A stretch of 32,042 nucleotides of DNA from positions 1-32,042 of the forward strand of contig JAJYTX010000005.1 of assembly GCA_021792815.1 (NCBI GenBank), read 5' to 3'. This stretch comes from Pseudomonadota bacterium (GTDB lineage Bacteria; Pseudomonadota; Gammaproteobacteria; Steroidobacterales; Steroidobacteraceae). Shown here piece by piece: positions 21,954 through 31,107 of the stretch. Both the position numbers and the translations under genes were made by a program. Within the stretch, counting starts at the first letter, position 1. Each line of letters starts with the position of its first letter. The notes under the pieces were generated by a model. It was not told the DNA's origin. It saw only the letters and a program-made list of their open reading frames with translations, and did no database searches.

Positions 21954-23237
21954 ATGAGAGTACGGCCCGCACGACACGCGAGGATCCCGACGCCAGCGGA
22001 CGAACAGCGCGGCGCCGTCATGATCCTGGTGGTGATCGCCATGCTGGTGCTGATCCTGATGGCGGGGCTCGCGCTCGACGTCGGTCACATGATGGTCAAC
22101 AAATCACGCCTGCAGAACGCCGTGGACGCCGCGGCGCTCTCCGCCGCGAAGACCTACGACCAGACATCGAGCACCACGCTCGCCACCACGGCCGCGCTGC
22201 AGGCCCTCGGCCTCGATGCCGGCGCGGCCGGCAACCAGGAGCTCGACACCAGCTACCAGGGGGGCGGCCTGCAGGTCGCCGTCCAGTACTCGAGCACCCT
22301 GCCCCCCTTCACCCCCGGCGCCACGGGTCCCTACGTGCGGGTGATCGCCACCGGGTTCGTGTTCCCGACGTGGCTCGCCAGGGTCGGCGGCATCATGCAG
22401 CTGCATGTGAACGCTTCCGCGGTCGCCGGCCCCAGTCCCACCATCGACACCGCCTGCAACCTCGCGCCGATGCTGGCATGCGGCCTGCCTCCCTCGCAGG
22501 GCGGCGGCCTGGCGAACCTGTGGGGCTACCAGGTGAACGCCCCGCAGGTCCTCAAAAGCGCCGCCCCCGGCAGCGCCCAGGTCGGTCCGGGGAATTTTCA
22601 GCTCCTGCAGCTCGACGGCACCGGCGCGAACATCGTGCGGCAGAACATGGCCGGCAGCTATCAGGACTGCCTGGTCGGCGGCAATTCGGTGCAGACCGAA
22701 ACGGGCAACGCCACCGGCCCGGTCGCGCAAGGGCTCAACACCCGTTTCGGCATCTACACCGGCCCGATGACCATGACGCAGTATCCGCCGGACGTCATCA
22801 CCGCTACGACCGCTCCTCCGGCCCTGACCGTGGATTCGAGCGACAACATCTGGTGGGGCTCCACCGAGATCACGGCCGCCAACATCGACCAGTACCTGTT
22901 CAGCTACAACCAGTATCTGGCGGACGAAGCCAATCCTTCCACGTACAACTACGCGCCGGTGAGCAGCGGCGGCCCGGGTGTCTTCAACCGACGGGTGCTC
23001 ACGGTTCCGGTGGGCGACTGCACCGGCACGGCCAACGGCAACTCGACGGTGCCCGTCCTGGGCTTCGCCTGTTTCTTCCTCCTGCAGCCCGTCACGCAGC
23101 AGGGCACGACCGACTACGTCATCGGAGAATTCGAAGGCAACTGCCAGGTCAACGGCACTCCGGGCCCCTCGCCGGGCGCCGGTCCCGGACCCTACGTCAT
23201 CGAGCTGTACCATGACCCGGGGAGCCCGGACTCATGA
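21954..23237 (+). CDS. TadG-like pilus assembly protein
   Basis: This is a 427-residue protein. Its N-terminal segment EQRGAVMILVVIAMLVLILMAG and following LDVGHMMVNKSRLQNAVDAAALSAA are the hallmark of TadG-like (PF13400-type) proteins: one membrane helix followed by a conserved DAAALS helix. The large remainder is extracytoplasmic, rich in Asn, Thr, Gly and Pro, with scattered cysteines (about seven) that could form disulfides. No von Willebrand A motif (DxSxS) was seen, unlike the longest TadG proteins. Start ATG 21954 is chosen at the beginning of the basic leader; its ribosome-binding site is weak. The stop overlaps the next gene (ATGA). Confidence 0.82.
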   Translation: MRVRPARHARIPTPADEQRGAVMILVVIAMLVLILMAGLALDVGHMMVNKSRLQNAVDAAALSAAKTYDQTSSTTLATTAALQALGLDAGAAGNQELDTSYQGGGLQVAVQYSSTLPPFTPGATGPYVRVIATGFVFPTWLARVGGIMQLHVNASAVAGPSPTIDTACNLAPMLACGLPPSQGGGLANLWGYQVNAPQVLKSAAPGSAQVGPGNFQLLQLDGTGANIVRQNMAGSYQDCLVGGNSVQTETGNATGPVAQGLNTRFGIYTGPMTMTQYPPDVITATTAPPALTVDSSDNIWWGSTEITAANIDQYLFSYNQYLADEANPSTYNYAPVSSGGPGVFNRRVLTVPVGDCTGTANGNSTVPVLGFACFFLLQPVTQQGTTDYVIGEFEGNCQVNGTPGPSPGAGPGPYVIELYHDPGSPDS

Positions 23238-23704
23238 GCCGCCGTCCGCACTGCAGTACGCCCCGCGCCGAGCGCGGCCTCGCGACGGTGGAGATGGCCA
23301 TCACGCTGCCTCTGCTGCTGTTCCTGCTGCTCGCCGTGGCGGAGTTCGGCCGCATGGTCAGCCAGTACGACGCGTTGACCAAGGCCGTGCGTGACGGCGC
23401 GCGCTATGCCGCCTCGGTGAGCGCGCTCGGCTCGACGGGGCTGGTGTACGTCACTCCATCGATCCAGAGCGCGGTGGCGAACCTCGTCGCCACCGGCAAC
23501 GTGAACGGCAGCGGCACGCCGCTGCTACCGGGACTCACACCGGCCGACGTGACCGTCTCGGACGCCGGCAACGGTTATGTCGAAGTGTCGGCGACCTATG
23601 TCTACCAGCCGATGGTCGGCGCCACGCTGCCCACGTTCGGCATCGGCGGCCCGATCCCGCTCGACGTTCCGTTGACCGCGGCGTGCCTGATGAGGGCGCT
23701 CTGA
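23234..23704 (+). CDS. tadE: TadE-like pseudopilin
   Basis: This 156-residue protein has the TadE signature. A basic leader ends in ERG, followed by LATVEMAITLPLLLFLLLAVAEFGRM; the Gly before LATVEM is the probable prepilin-peptidase site and the Glu is at +5. A conserved VRDGARYAAS segment follows the helix. TadE and TadF are minor pilins needed for Flp pilus assembly. It overlaps the TadG-like gene by 4 bases and the next TadE-like gene by 1. Confidence 0.85.
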   Translation: MSRRPHCSTPRAERGLATVEMAITLPLLLFLLLAVAEFGRMVSQYDALTKAVRDGARYAASVSALGSTGLVYVTPSIQSAVANLVATGNVNGSGTPLLPGLTPADVTVSDAGNGYVEVSATYVYQPMVGATLPTFGIGGPIPLDVPLTAACLMRAL

Positions 23705-24192
23705 TGGTGCGGCAACGGCCCACAAGACACTCGCAGCGTGGCGTGACGGCCGTCGAGTTCGCGATCGTCGGCACCGTGCTGTTCATGGTGCTGTTCGGCG
23801 TGCTGGAGTTCGCTCGCGCGATGTACGTCGTGAACGTCCTCGCCGAGGCGACCCGGCGCGGCGCGCGCGTGGCGGCGGTGTGTCCCGTGGGAGACCCCTA
23901 CCCGGCCGAAGCCGCCGTATTCGCCTCCGGCGGCGGCAGCGGCAGCGCCGTCATTCCCGGCCTGTCCACCTCCAATGTCGAGATCGACTATCTCGATGAG
24001 AAGGGCAATGTCATCGCCGACCCGACCGCCGATTTCGGCGAGATCAGCTACGTGCGCGCAACCATCGTGAATTTTTCCCTGCCGCTCATCATTCCCCTGG
24101 TCAGCCCGACACTGTCCCTGTCCGGATTCGCGACCACGCTGCCGCGCGAAAGCCTGGGTGTCCCGCGCTCGGGGACGGTGCAGCCCTGTTGA
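23704..24192 (+). CDS. Second TadE/TadF-like pseudopilin
   Basis: This 162-residue protein is built like its upstream neighbour: a basic leader ending in SQRG, then VTAVEFAIVGTVLFMVLFGVLEFARAM with Glu at +5, and an ATRRGARVAAV segment after the helix. It is the second minor pilin of the locus, probably the functional counterpart of TadF. The ATG at 23704 shares a base with the preceding TGA. Two cysteines lie near the middle and the end of the mature domain, which may form a disulfide. The region is followed by 15 bases and then cpaE. Confidence 0.85.
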   Translation: MVRQRPTRHSQRGVTAVEFAIVGTVLFMVLFGVLEFARAMYVVNVLAEATRRGARVAAVCPVGDPYPAEAAVFASGGGSGSAVIPGLSTSNVEIDYLDEKGNVIADPTADFGEISYVRATIVNFSLPLIIPLVSPTLSLSGFATTLPRESLGVPRSGTVQPC

Positions 24193-24207
24193 GGCCACGG
24201 ATCACCC

Positions 24208-25407
24208 ATGGATAACGCCGAACCGAGGCTGAAGGTCCTGCTGGTTTCCCGCCGCCGGGAGACGCTCGATGCGCTGCAGGCGGTGCTGCAGAAGCACCCT
24301 GGCGTGCAGGTCGAGCGCAAGCTGGTGGTCAACGGGCACGTCGATCCCCTGCACGCGGTGACGAGCCCGCCGGATGCCCTGATCCTGCATCTCGGCGAGA
24401 CCTGGCGCGCGGAGCTCGAGTCCCTCGCGGCCCGTCCGGCCGATCGCCGGCCGGCGCTGATCGTGGTGGGCTCGCCGGTCGACACCGACGCCATGCGGCT
24501 CGCCATGCAGGCCGGAGCACGGGATCTGCTGCCGTTGCCCCTGTCCCCGGCGGATCTGCTCGCCGCACTCGATCGCATCGCACGCGATCTGCATTCGAGC
24601 GCGACGCCGGGTGAAGGGGCGCTGAGCGCGTTCATCAACGCCAAGGGCGGGTGCGGCGCCACCTTTCTCGCCTGCAACGTAGCCCACGCCCTGGCCGCTT
24701 CCCGCCGCCGGGTGGCACTCATCGATCTCGACCTGCAGTTCGGAGCGATTCCCCTCTACTTCGATCTCACGCCCAAGCGCGGGCTGCTGCAGGCCCTCGA
24801 GAACATCGAAGAACTGGACGATACGGCCCTGTCGGCGTATCTGGTGCGCAGCGCCGCGGGCCTCGACATCCTCGGCCAGACCGCGGACGACGCGCTGCCG
24901 CTCGGCAGTGCCCCGACGAACCGCCTGACCCGCCTGCTGAGACTCGCGCGCGCCAGCCGTGAGCACGTGGTCATCGATCTGCCGAGAAGGATCGACCCCT
25001 TCGCGAACCACGTGATCGAACACGCCCAGCACCTCGTCCTCGTGGTCCAGCAGTCGGTCACGGTACTGCGCGATGCGACGCGACTGCTCAGGTACCTGCG
25101 CCGCGACCTCGGAGTCGGCGACGACCGTCTCATCACCGTGGTCAACCGGTACGAGAAGAGCTCCGTCATCTCACCCGATGACGTCCGTCGAACCCTCGGT
25201 GGCGGCGAGCTCGTGCTGATACCCAATGACTTCCGCGCGGCGTCCGAGTGCATCGCCGCCGGTCAGCCGCTGCTCGAGCTGTTCCGCGGTGCCGCGGTCA
25301 CCAAGGCCGTGCTCGGCCTGACCACCCGCATCGCGGGAAGTCCTGCCGACCGGCCGGGATTCCTGGCGAGAACACTGTCCGGCCTGATCAAATCGAGGTC
25401 CCCATGA
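24208..25407 (+). CDS. cpaE: Tad pilus localisation ATPase CpaE/TadZ
   Basis: This 399-residue protein has an N-terminal receiver-like domain (about 8-125) and a ParA/MinD-like ATPase domain. The deviant Walker A reads [12 protein letters not shown], residues 144-155. The signature lysine of the KGG start is kept (Lys146), while the usual GKT lysine is alanine (Ala151), as in many CpaE/TadZ proteins. LIDLDLQFG follows as the switch I/Walker B region. CpaE/TadZ proteins place the pilus machine at a cell pole or site and are thought to act before the other Tad proteins. The receiver-like part lacks an obvious phospho-aspartate in [10 protein letters not shown] context, so it is probably structural. 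Confidence 0.9.
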   Translation: MDNAEPRLKVLLVSRRRETLDALQAVLQKHPGVQVERKLVVNGHVDPLHAVTSPPDALILHLGETWRAELESLAARPADRRPALIVVGSPVDTDAMRLAMQAGARDLLPLPLSPADLLAALDRIARDLHSSATPGEGALSAFINAKGGCGATFLACNVAHALAASRRRVALIDLDLQFGAIPLYFDLTPKRGLLQALENIEELDDTALSAYLVRSAAGLDILGQTADDALPLGSAPTNRLTRLLRLARASREHVVIDLPRRIDPFANHVIEHAQHLVLVVQQSVTVLRDATRLLRYLRRDLGVGDDRLITVVNRYEKSSVISPDDVRRTLGGGELVLIPNDFRAASECIAAGQPLLELFRGAAVTKAVLGLTTRIAGSPADRPGFLARTLSGLIKSRSP

Positions 25408-26783
25408 GCGTCGACTCGCCGACCCGCCATCTCGAGGCGCGGACCCACGGCTTCGAGGAAGGCTCCGAGGAGAGCGACGATCGCCTGCGCCCGCTCACCG
25501 CCACCGAGCGTGAGCACAAGGAACTCATCTACCAGCGCCTGTTGAAGGTGATGGATCTGTCGCTGATCGGCAGCCTCGCGGATCGGGACGCCCGGCGGCA
25601 GATCCGCGAGATCTGTGAGCGATTGATGAGCGAGGAACAGGTGCCGCTCGCGCTCGCCTCGCGCCAGCGGGTCGTGCGCCGCATCGAGGACGAAGTGCTG
25701 GGCCTCGGGCCGCTCGAACCGCTGCTCGCCGACACGAGCATATCCGACATCCTGGTCAACGGCCCCAATCAGGTCTATATCGAGCGGCGTGGACGGCTCG
25801 AGCTGACCGACGTCTGCTTCAACAGCGATGCGCATCTGCTGAACATCATCGATCGGATCGTGTCGGCCGTCGGCCGGCGCATCGACGAGTCTTCCCCCAT
25901 GGTCGATGCGCGCCTGAAGGACGGCTCGCGCGTCAACGCCATCATTCCGCCGCTGGCCCTCGACGGACCGGCGCTCTCGATCCGGCGCTTCGGCGCCGAA
26001 CTGCTCTCGATCGAGGATCTGATCGGCTTCGGCTCCCTGACGCAGCAGCTGGCGGAAGTACTGAGCGCCATCGTGCGGGCCCGTCTCAATGTGCTGGTCT
26101 CCGGCGGAACCGGCGCCGGCAAGACCACGCTGCTCAACCTGCTCTCCGGCTTCATACCCCATACCGAGCGCATCGTCACCATCGAGGACTCTGCGGAGCT
26201 GCAGCTGCGCCAGCCGCACGTGGTGCGCCTGGAAACCCGCCCGCCCAACATCGAGGGGCGCGGAGCGGTCAGCCAGCGCGACCTGGTGCGCAACAGCCTG
26301 CGCATGCGGCCCGATCGCATCGTCATCGGCGAGGTACGCGGCGCCGAAGCTCTCGACATGCTGCAGGCGATGAACACCGGACACGACGGCTCGCTCACCA
26401 CCATTCATGCCAACACTCCGCGCGATGCGCTCGGCAGGGTCGAGAACATGGTGTCGATGACCGGCATCAGCTTTCCAGCCCAGGCGCTGCGCGCCCAGAT
26501 CGCCTCGGCGATCGACATCATCATCCAGATCGAGCGGCACGAGGACGGCAGGCGGCGCCTGGTCAGCCTGCAGGAAATCAACGGCATGGAGGGCGAGATC
26601 ATCACCACGTCGGAAATCTTCCGGTTCGATCGCCACGGGCTCGATGCCGACGGCAACGTGATCGGGGAGATCGTCCCGACGGGCATCGTGCCGGGGTTCC
26701 TGGCGCGGCTGCGCGAGCGCGGCATCGAGCTGGCGCGCGAGATCTTCTACCCGCCGTCGGAGCGTTTACCCGGGAGGAGATGA
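25404..26783 (+). CDS. cpaF: Tad pilus assembly/secretion ATPase CpaF/TadA
   Basis: This 459-residue hexameric traffic ATPase of the GspE/VirB11 superfamily drives Flp pilus extension and probably retraction. An N-terminal helical domain precedes the CpaF signature ([20 protein letters not shown] near 110). Walker [10 protein letters not shown] lies near 233-241, the Asp box at [10 protein letters not shown], Walker B as [14 protein letters not shown], and the His box as [15 protein letters not shown]. All catalytic motifs are intact. Its ATG overlaps the cpaE stop, and tadB starts 3 bases after its own stop. Confidence 0.95.
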   Translation: MSVDSPTRHLEARTHGFEEGSEESDDRLRPLTATEREHKELIYQRLLKVMDLSLIGSLADRDARRQIREICERLMSEEQVPLALASRQRVVRRIEDEVLGLGPLEPLLADTSISDILVNGPNQVYIERRGRLELTDVCFNSDAHLLNIIDRIVSAVGRRIDESSPMVDARLKDGSRVNAIIPPLALDGPALSIRRFGAELLSIEDLIGFGSLTQQLAEVLSAIVRARLNVLVSGGTGAGKTTLLNLLSGFIPHTERIVTIEDSAELQLRQPHVVRLETRPPNIEGRGAVSQRDLVRNSLRMRPDRIVIGEVRGAEALDMLQAMNTGHDGSLTTIHANTPRDALGRVENMVSMTGISFPAQALRAQIASAIDIIIQIERHEDGRRRLVSLQEINGMEGEIITTSEIFRFDRHGLDADGNVIGEIVPTGIVPGFLARLRERGIELAREIFYPPSERLPGRR

Positions 26784-26786
26784 GCG

Positions 26787-27758
26787 ATGAGCGGCATCTG
26801 GATCTTCGTGGGACTGGTGTTTCTCGCGGTATTTCTCGCCCTGCAGGGGTTGTCCCTGCCGGTGTTCGGCGAGAATCGTCGCGTGCAGAAGCGCCTCAAG
26901 ACCCGCCTCGCGGCGGTCAGCGCCGGCGCCACGGCGGGATCCGCACAGACGCTCGTGCGGGAAAAGTACCTGAAACGGCTGACGCCTTTCGAACAGCAGC
27001 TCGAGAGCCTTCCGGGCATGGAGGGGCTGGCAGCGCTCATCGAGCAGGCCGGCCGCACGATGCCGGGCTATCGGCTCGCGGCCGCGGCGCTGGCCCTCGC
27101 CACCGTCGCAGCGGTGAGCACATGGCTCGCGACGCACCTGTGGTACTTCGCGCTACTGTTCGCGGCGGCGGCCTTCGCAGTGCCGTTTGCGCGGATGCTG
27201 CAGCTGCGCAACCAGCGCATCGCCCGATTCGAGGCGCAACTGCCGGAGGCACTCGATGTCATCAAGCGCGGCCTGCGCGCCGGTCATCCGTTCACGCAGT
27301 GTCTGAAGCTGATCGCCGAGGACATGGACGAGCCGATCAGCCGGGAGTTCGACTCGGTGTTCACCGAGGTGCGCTATGGGGGCGATCTTCGCACCGCGTT
27401 GCTCGCGCTGCTGCAGCGGATTCCGAGCGTCTCCCTGGTCGCATTCGTCACCGCCGTGCTGCTGCAGAAGGAGACCGGAGGTAATCTGGCCGAGACCCTC
27501 GAGCGCATCAGCGCCGTCATCCGCGGGCGCTTCAAGCTGTACCGGCACATCCGCACCCTCTCGGCCGAAGGCCGGCTCTCGGCCTGGGTTCTGCTGCTCG
27601 TGCCATTGATGTTGTTTGGGACGATCTGGTTCACCAGCCCCGGCTACCTGCCGACCCTGCTGCACAATCCCGACGGTCCGCCGATGATTGCCGCGGCGTG
27701 CGTGCTCGCCGTGATCGGCATGATCTGGATCCGAAACATCATCCGCATCGTCGTCTGA
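26787..27758 (+). CDS. tadB: Tad inner-membrane platform protein TadB
   Basis: This 323-residue GspF-superfamily protein has an N-terminal membrane helix, a cytoplasmic segment, and a pair of helices near 95-135. The type II secretion F domain is at about 155-275 (FEAQLPEALDVIKRGLRAGHPFTQ, and LLQKETGGNLAETLERIS near 230), with two C-terminal helices after it. With TadC it forms the membrane platform on which CpaF acts. The gene follows cpaF by 3 bases with a GGAG box upstream inside cpaF. Confidence 0.93.
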   Translation: MSGIWIFVGLVFLAVFLALQGLSLPVFGENRRVQKRLKTRLAAVSAGATAGSAQTLVREKYLKRLTPFEQQLESLPGMEGLAALIEQAGRTMPGYRLAAAALALATVAAVSTWLATHLWYFALLFAAAAFAVPFARMLQLRNQRIARFEAQLPEALDVIKRGLRAGHPFTQCLKLIAEDMDEPISREFDSVFTEVRYGGDLRTALLALLQRIPSVSLVAFVTAVLLQKETGGNLAETLERISAVIRGRFKLYRHIRTLSAEGRLSAWVLLLVPLMLFGTIWFTSPGYLPTLLHNPDGPPMIAAACVLAVIGMIWIRNIIRIVV

Positions 27759-27772
27759 TCCGGAGCGCACCC

Positions 27773-28735
27773 ATGACAGCCCCGCTCACCCACCTGACCT
27801 GGCTCGCCCATGGGGCGATTCCGCAGCTCGCGTTCATGCTGCTCGCCGGCGCCGCCGCGTTCGTCTTCTCCCTGGGCGTGCTCGCCCTGATCCAGGCCAC
27901 CGCCCATCCGCTGCGCCGCCGGCTCGGCGAGGTCGGGCTCAGCGACGAACAGGCGCGCAAGCAGGCCGCCTGGATTGCACGGCTCGTTTCGATCGGCGGG
28001 CGCCTGCTGCCGCGGAGGAAAAAGGAACGCTCGCGCGTCAGCCAGCTGCTGATGCATGCCGGCCTGCGCTCGGCGAACGCGCTGCCGATGTTCTATGCGA
28101 TCAAGACTCTGCTGATCCTGGGCCTGCCGCTGGCGGTGGTGCTCGCTTCGCCGCTGTTTCCCGCTCTGGCGCCGCGCAGGCTGCTGTTTTACGCGGCGGC
28201 GGCGGCGGTGGTCGGCATCCTGGCGCCGAGCCTTTGGCTCGATCGACGCGTGCTCAACCGACAGCGTGCCCTGCGCGCCGGTTTTCCGGATGCGCTCGAT
28301 CTGCTGGTGGTCTGCGTGGAATCCGGTCTCGGTCTGGCCCCCGCCTTGCAGCGGGTCGCCGACGAGATCACCGTCAGCCACCCGGAGCTCGGCGAGGAGC
28401 TCGCGCTGGTCAACGCGGAGATGCGCGCGGGCGTCGAGCGCACCGAGGCGCTGAAGAACCTGGCCGAGAGAACCGGCCTGTCCGATATCCGCGGGCTGGT
28501 GGCGCTGCTGGTGCAGACCATGCGCTTCGGCACCAGCGTCGCGGATGCCCTGCGGGTGTATTCCGAGGAGTTCCGCGACAAACGCCGGCAGGCCGCCGAG
28601 GAGCAGGCGGCGAAGATCGGCACCAAGATGATCTTTCCGCTGGTGTTTTGCCTGTTCCCGTCGTTTTTCCTGGTCGCCATCGGTCCGGCCGTGCTGCGCC
28701 TCATCGCCGCATTCCACTTTCTGATGCATCGCTGA
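27773..28735 (+). CDS. tadC: Tad inner-membrane platform protein TadC
   Basis: This 320-residue second GspF-like platform protein resembles TadB in its helix pattern. Its F domain lies at about 165-285 (FPDALDLLVVCVESGLGLAPALQRV, then LVQTMRFGTSVADALRVYSEEFRDKR). The C-terminal helix SFFLVAIGPAVLRL is typical of TadC. A GGAG ribosome-binding site lies eight bases upstream of the ATG at 27773. It is the last gene of the pilus unit; the next 320 bases are non-coding. Confidence 0.93.
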   Translation: MTAPLTHLTWLAHGAIPQLAFMLLAGAAAFVFSLGVLALIQATAHPLRRRLGEVGLSDEQARKQAAWIARLVSIGGRLLPRRKKERSRVSQLLMHAGLRSANALPMFYAIKTLLILGLPLAVVLASPLFPALAPRRLLFYAAAAAVVGILAPSLWLDRRVLNRQRALRAGFPDALDLLVVCVESGLGLAPALQRVADEITVSHPELGEELALVNAEMRAGVERTEALKNLAERTGLSDIRGLVALLVQTMRFGTSVADALRVYSEEFRDKRRQAAEEQAAKIGTKMIFPLVFCLFPSFFLVAIGPAVLRLIAAFHFLMHR

Positions 28736-29057
28736 GGCCCGGCGTGGCGGTTGCCCGGCCAGGCCGCGTGCGTCGGCTGCACCGGAGTCTGCTGAGCGCG
28801 AAAACGGCCGGTGAAATTCCGAACGGGGTCTGCCCGATGCAGGCCGCGCATCCCGCCGCGGCGGATTGTGCCGCGAGCGTGAGCGCCGACCGGGACCATT
28901 GCAGATGAATTATGTAAACGAACGGCCCGTATCGGCCAATGAGCGTGCTCGACGGCGTCGGGTGTTCCATTTTCGTCGCACAAATATCTGAGCGCGGTCA
29001 CACTGTCGTGGCGGAAAAGTGGTAGATTGAGCCTGCAAAATAAGGATAACGAACGGC
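28736..29057 (+). other. Intergenic region between tadC and the AraC-type regulator
   Basis: No convincing gene lies here. The last 150 bases are noticeably richer in A and T than the surroundings. A TGGTAGATT at 29020-29028 is a fair extended -10 element about 30 bases before the regulator's ATG. An AAGGA at 29042-29046 is the likely ribosome-binding site. No strong hairpin marks the end of the tad unit, so read-through into the regulator is possible. Confidence 0.5.
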
Positions 29058-29888
29058 ATGGTCTCGTTGCGACTGCTGTGGGTCAATGAGCGCAATGCCG
29101 GGCCGCGCGAAGCCTGGATGAGCGAGTTTGTAGCCGCGTGCCAGCCGCACGAAATCGACATCGCACAACTGTCGGGACCCGAAGCCGAGGGAGATTGGGA
29201 CGTCATCTGCTTCAACTTCGACTATCCGGAAATGGCGCAGCTGAAGCTCGTCCCCCAGACCAAGTACCGCTGGCCGTCCGCGCCGATCCTGCTGTTGACC
29301 CTGCAATGCTCCACCGAACTCGCCGTCTGGGCGTTGCGGGTCCGGGTGTTTGATCTGCTGATCAAACCGATCGAGCCGCGGGAGATCGAGCACTGTCTGC
29401 AGCGGGTCGGCGATGCGGTGCGCGCGCGGCGCGCGCAATCGGAGCGGCGGCCGCAGGCGCTCATCGCCCCGATGCCGCACGAGGCGCGCTACCGGCCGCA
29501 CACCCCGCCCTCGGTGCGGCTGCAGCAGGCGGTGGCGCACATCAACAAACATTTCGAGGAGACGCTGCCCGAGTCGCAGATGGCGCGCCTGTGTCAGATG
29601 TCCCCCTCGCGGTTCTGCCGCGAGTTCAAGACCGCCTACGGCGTCACCTATGTCGAGTACGTCGCCCGCCACCGCATCGCGCAGGCCCAGCGCCTGCTGA
29701 ACAACCCGGCCATGTCGATCGCCGACGCCGCGGCGGCGGTCGGTTTCGCTGATCCATCGTATTTCACGCGGGTCTTCCGCAGAGTCACCGGCCTGTCACC
29801 GAGCGCCTACCGGGGCAGTCAGGCGGTGGGGGGCTGTGTGCCAACCGAGCTCGAATTCGAATTCGCCTCCTCACGGAGCGCCGGCTGA
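29058..29888 (+). CDS. AraC-family regulator with a degenerate receiver domain
   Basis: This is a 276-residue protein. Residues about 1-125 look like a response-regulator receiver fold (LRLLWVNERN; DVICFNFDYPEM; APILLLTL; VFDLLIKPIEPREIE). However, the acidic pocket is changed to VNER and the phospho-acceptor position aligns with Asn53, while the conserved Lys-Pro is kept. A linker leads to an AraC/XylS DNA-binding domain (about 150-255): QMARLCQMSPSRFCREFKTAYG is the first helix-turn-helix, and IADAAAAVGFADPSYFTRVFRR with TGLSPSAYR the second. It probably binds DNA without phosphorylation. Lying just after tadC on the same strand, it is a candidate regulator of the pilus locus, by position only. 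Confidence 0.82.
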   Translation: MVSLRLLWVNERNAGPREAWMSEFVAACQPHEIDIAQLSGPEAEGDWDVICFNFDYPEMAQLKLVPQTKYRWPSAPILLLTLQCSTELAVWALRVRVFDLLIKPIEPREIEHCLQRVGDAVRARRAQSERRPQALIAPMPHEARYRPHTPPSVRLQQAVAHINKHFEETLPESQMARLCQMSPSRFCREFKTAYGVTYVEYVARHRIAQAQRLLNNPAMSIADAAAAVGFADPSYFTRVFRRVTGLSPSAYRGSQAVGGCVPTELEFEFASSRSAG

Positions 29889-29922
29889 GCCCCCCCCGGG
29901 CCCACGGCCCGCCGCGCAGCGC

Positions 29923-29931
29923 TGCTACAAT
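29923..29931 (+). promoter_or_regulatory. Extended -10 promoter before the small membrane protein
   Basis: TGCTACAAT is an extended -10 element (TGN then TACAAT), 43 bases before the GTG start at 29975. No clear -35 is visible. Confidence 0.45.
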
Positions 29932-29974
29932 GCGCTCTCCCCTTCCCTCACCCCGCCCCGGACGGAGCGCACGC

Positions 29975-30187
29975 GTGAAAGCATCATCGATCGTCGGGTT
30001 GATTCTCATCGCCGGCGGGATCTTCCTGATCCTGCGCCCGCCGCACTACTCGAGCGAGCAGAGCGTCTTCAAATTCGGCGGCCTGCAGGCGACGGTGCGC
30101 CAGGAACACACGCTGCCCGGCTGGGTGGGCGGCACGGCGCTCGGCGCCGGGCTGGTGCTGCTCTCGATGGGCCTGATCAAGCGCTAG
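29975..30187 (+). CDS. Small two-helix membrane protein of unknown function
   Basis: This 70-residue protein has membrane helices at about 4-18 (ASSIVGLILIAGGIFLIL) and 51-67 (GGTALGAGLVLLSMG), joined by a short loop that includes QSVFKFGGLQATVRQEH. The GTG start at 29975 is supported by GGAG seven bases upstream; a longer in-frame ATG at 29930 would include the promoter-like element. The arrangement is reminiscent of small DUF3185-type proteins, but this is a weak resemblance. No function can be assigned. It is followed by a TAGAAT and the hydrolase gene. Confidence 0.65.
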   Translation: MKASSIVGLILIAGGIFLILRPPHYSSEQSVFKFGGLQATVRQEHTLPGWVGGTALGAGLVLLSMGLIKR

Positions 30188-30225
30188 AATGCCCTCCCCC
30201 TGAGCAACCCCGGAGGACAGGTACC

Positions 30226-30942
30226 ATGGCGATCCGCGAGCAGTTGATCGAGTATCGGGACGGAGACAGCGTACTCGAGGGATTTTTCTGTCACGACGAC
30301 TCCCGTCCCGAGCCCCGCCCCGCGGTCCTCATCAGCCACGCCTGGGGCGGACGCGATGAGTTCGTCGAGCGCAAGGCACGGCGGCTCGCCTGGCGCGGCT
30401 ACGCGGCATTCGCACTCGACATGTACGGCAAGGGCCGGCGCGGCACCACGCCCGAGCAGTGCTCGGCCCTCATGACGCCCTTCATGCAGGATCGCGCCCT
30501 GCTCGCCCGACGCATCACCGCGGCGCTGCACACCCTGCGGAGCCTGCCGCAGATCGACCCGCGGCGCATCGCCGCCATGGGCTTTTGCTTCGGGGGACTG
30601 TGCGTGCTCGACCTGGCGCGCACCGGGGCGGACGTGCGCGGCGTCGTCGCCTTCCACGGCCTGCTGAAGCCGAGCGGCCTGCCGGCCCGCAAGATCGGCG
30701 CCAAGGTGATGATCCTGCACGGTTACGACGACCCGATGGCTCCCCCCGAGGACGTGCTCGCCGTCGCGAAGGAACTCACCACTGCGGGCGCGGACTGGCA
30801 GCTGCATGCCTACGGCCACACCGTGCACGCCTTCACCCATCCGCAGGCCAACGATCCGGCGAACGGCCTGCAGTACAACGAGACGGCCGACCGCCGCTCG
30901 TGGTCCTCGCTGATGCAGTTCCTGGAGGAAGTCCTGCGCTGA
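30226..30942 (+). CDS. Dienelactone hydrolase family alpha/beta hydrolase
   Basis: This 238-residue soluble alpha/beta hydrolase has the triad of the dienelactone hydrolase family: nucleophile Cys121 in GFCFGG, an aspartate in GYDDPMAP (Asp168 or 169), and His201 in GHTVHAF. ISHAWGGRDEF near residue 35 supplies the oxyanion region. Family members hydrolyse lactones or esters; the large DLH-like subgroup with these motifs is mostly uncharacterised, so the true substrate is unknown. There is no neighbouring aromatic-degradation gene. A GGAGG ribosome-binding site lies about nine bases upstream of the ATG. Confidence 0.9.
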   Translation: MAIREQLIEYRDGDSVLEGFFCHDDSRPEPRPAVLISHAWGGRDEFVERKARRLAWRGYAAFALDMYGKGRRGTTPEQCSALMTPFMQDRALLARRITAALHTLRSLPQIDPRRIAAMGFCFGGLCVLDLARTGADVRGVVAFHGLLKPSGLPARKIGAKVMILHGYDDPMAPPEDVLAVAKELTTAGADWQLHAYGHTVHAFTHPQANDPANGLQYNETADRRSWSSLMQFLEEVLR

Positions 30943-30997
30943 GCTGCGCCCTCGCGCAGCCGCGGCGCAGACACCAGGCCCCAGGGCCGTTCCCGGG

Positions 30998-31024
30998 TGC
31001 GCAGAGACAGGACGTCTCTGCGCA
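30998..31024. terminator. Symmetric hairpin between convergent genes
   Basis: An 11-base perfect stem (TGCGCAGAGAC / GTCTCTGCGCA) closes on the loop AGGAC. It lies midway between the ends of the hydrolase gene and the minus-strand UPF0270 gene, so it could end transcription from both sides. No U tract is present on either strand. Confidence 0.6.
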
Positions 31025-31107
31025 AGCCCCGCGGGAAGCGTTCACCGCGCTCAGGGATGACTCCGGGACCGTTGCGCTTGCGGGACGGGCGGGCGCCGCC
31101 GCCGGGA

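Noticed and set aside
24643..24663. CpaE ATPase as a broken gene because the GKT lysine is alanine
   Set aside because: CpaE/TadZ proteins commonly carry this deviant form; the signature lysine of KGG and the LIDLDLQFG segment are intact, so it is a family trait.
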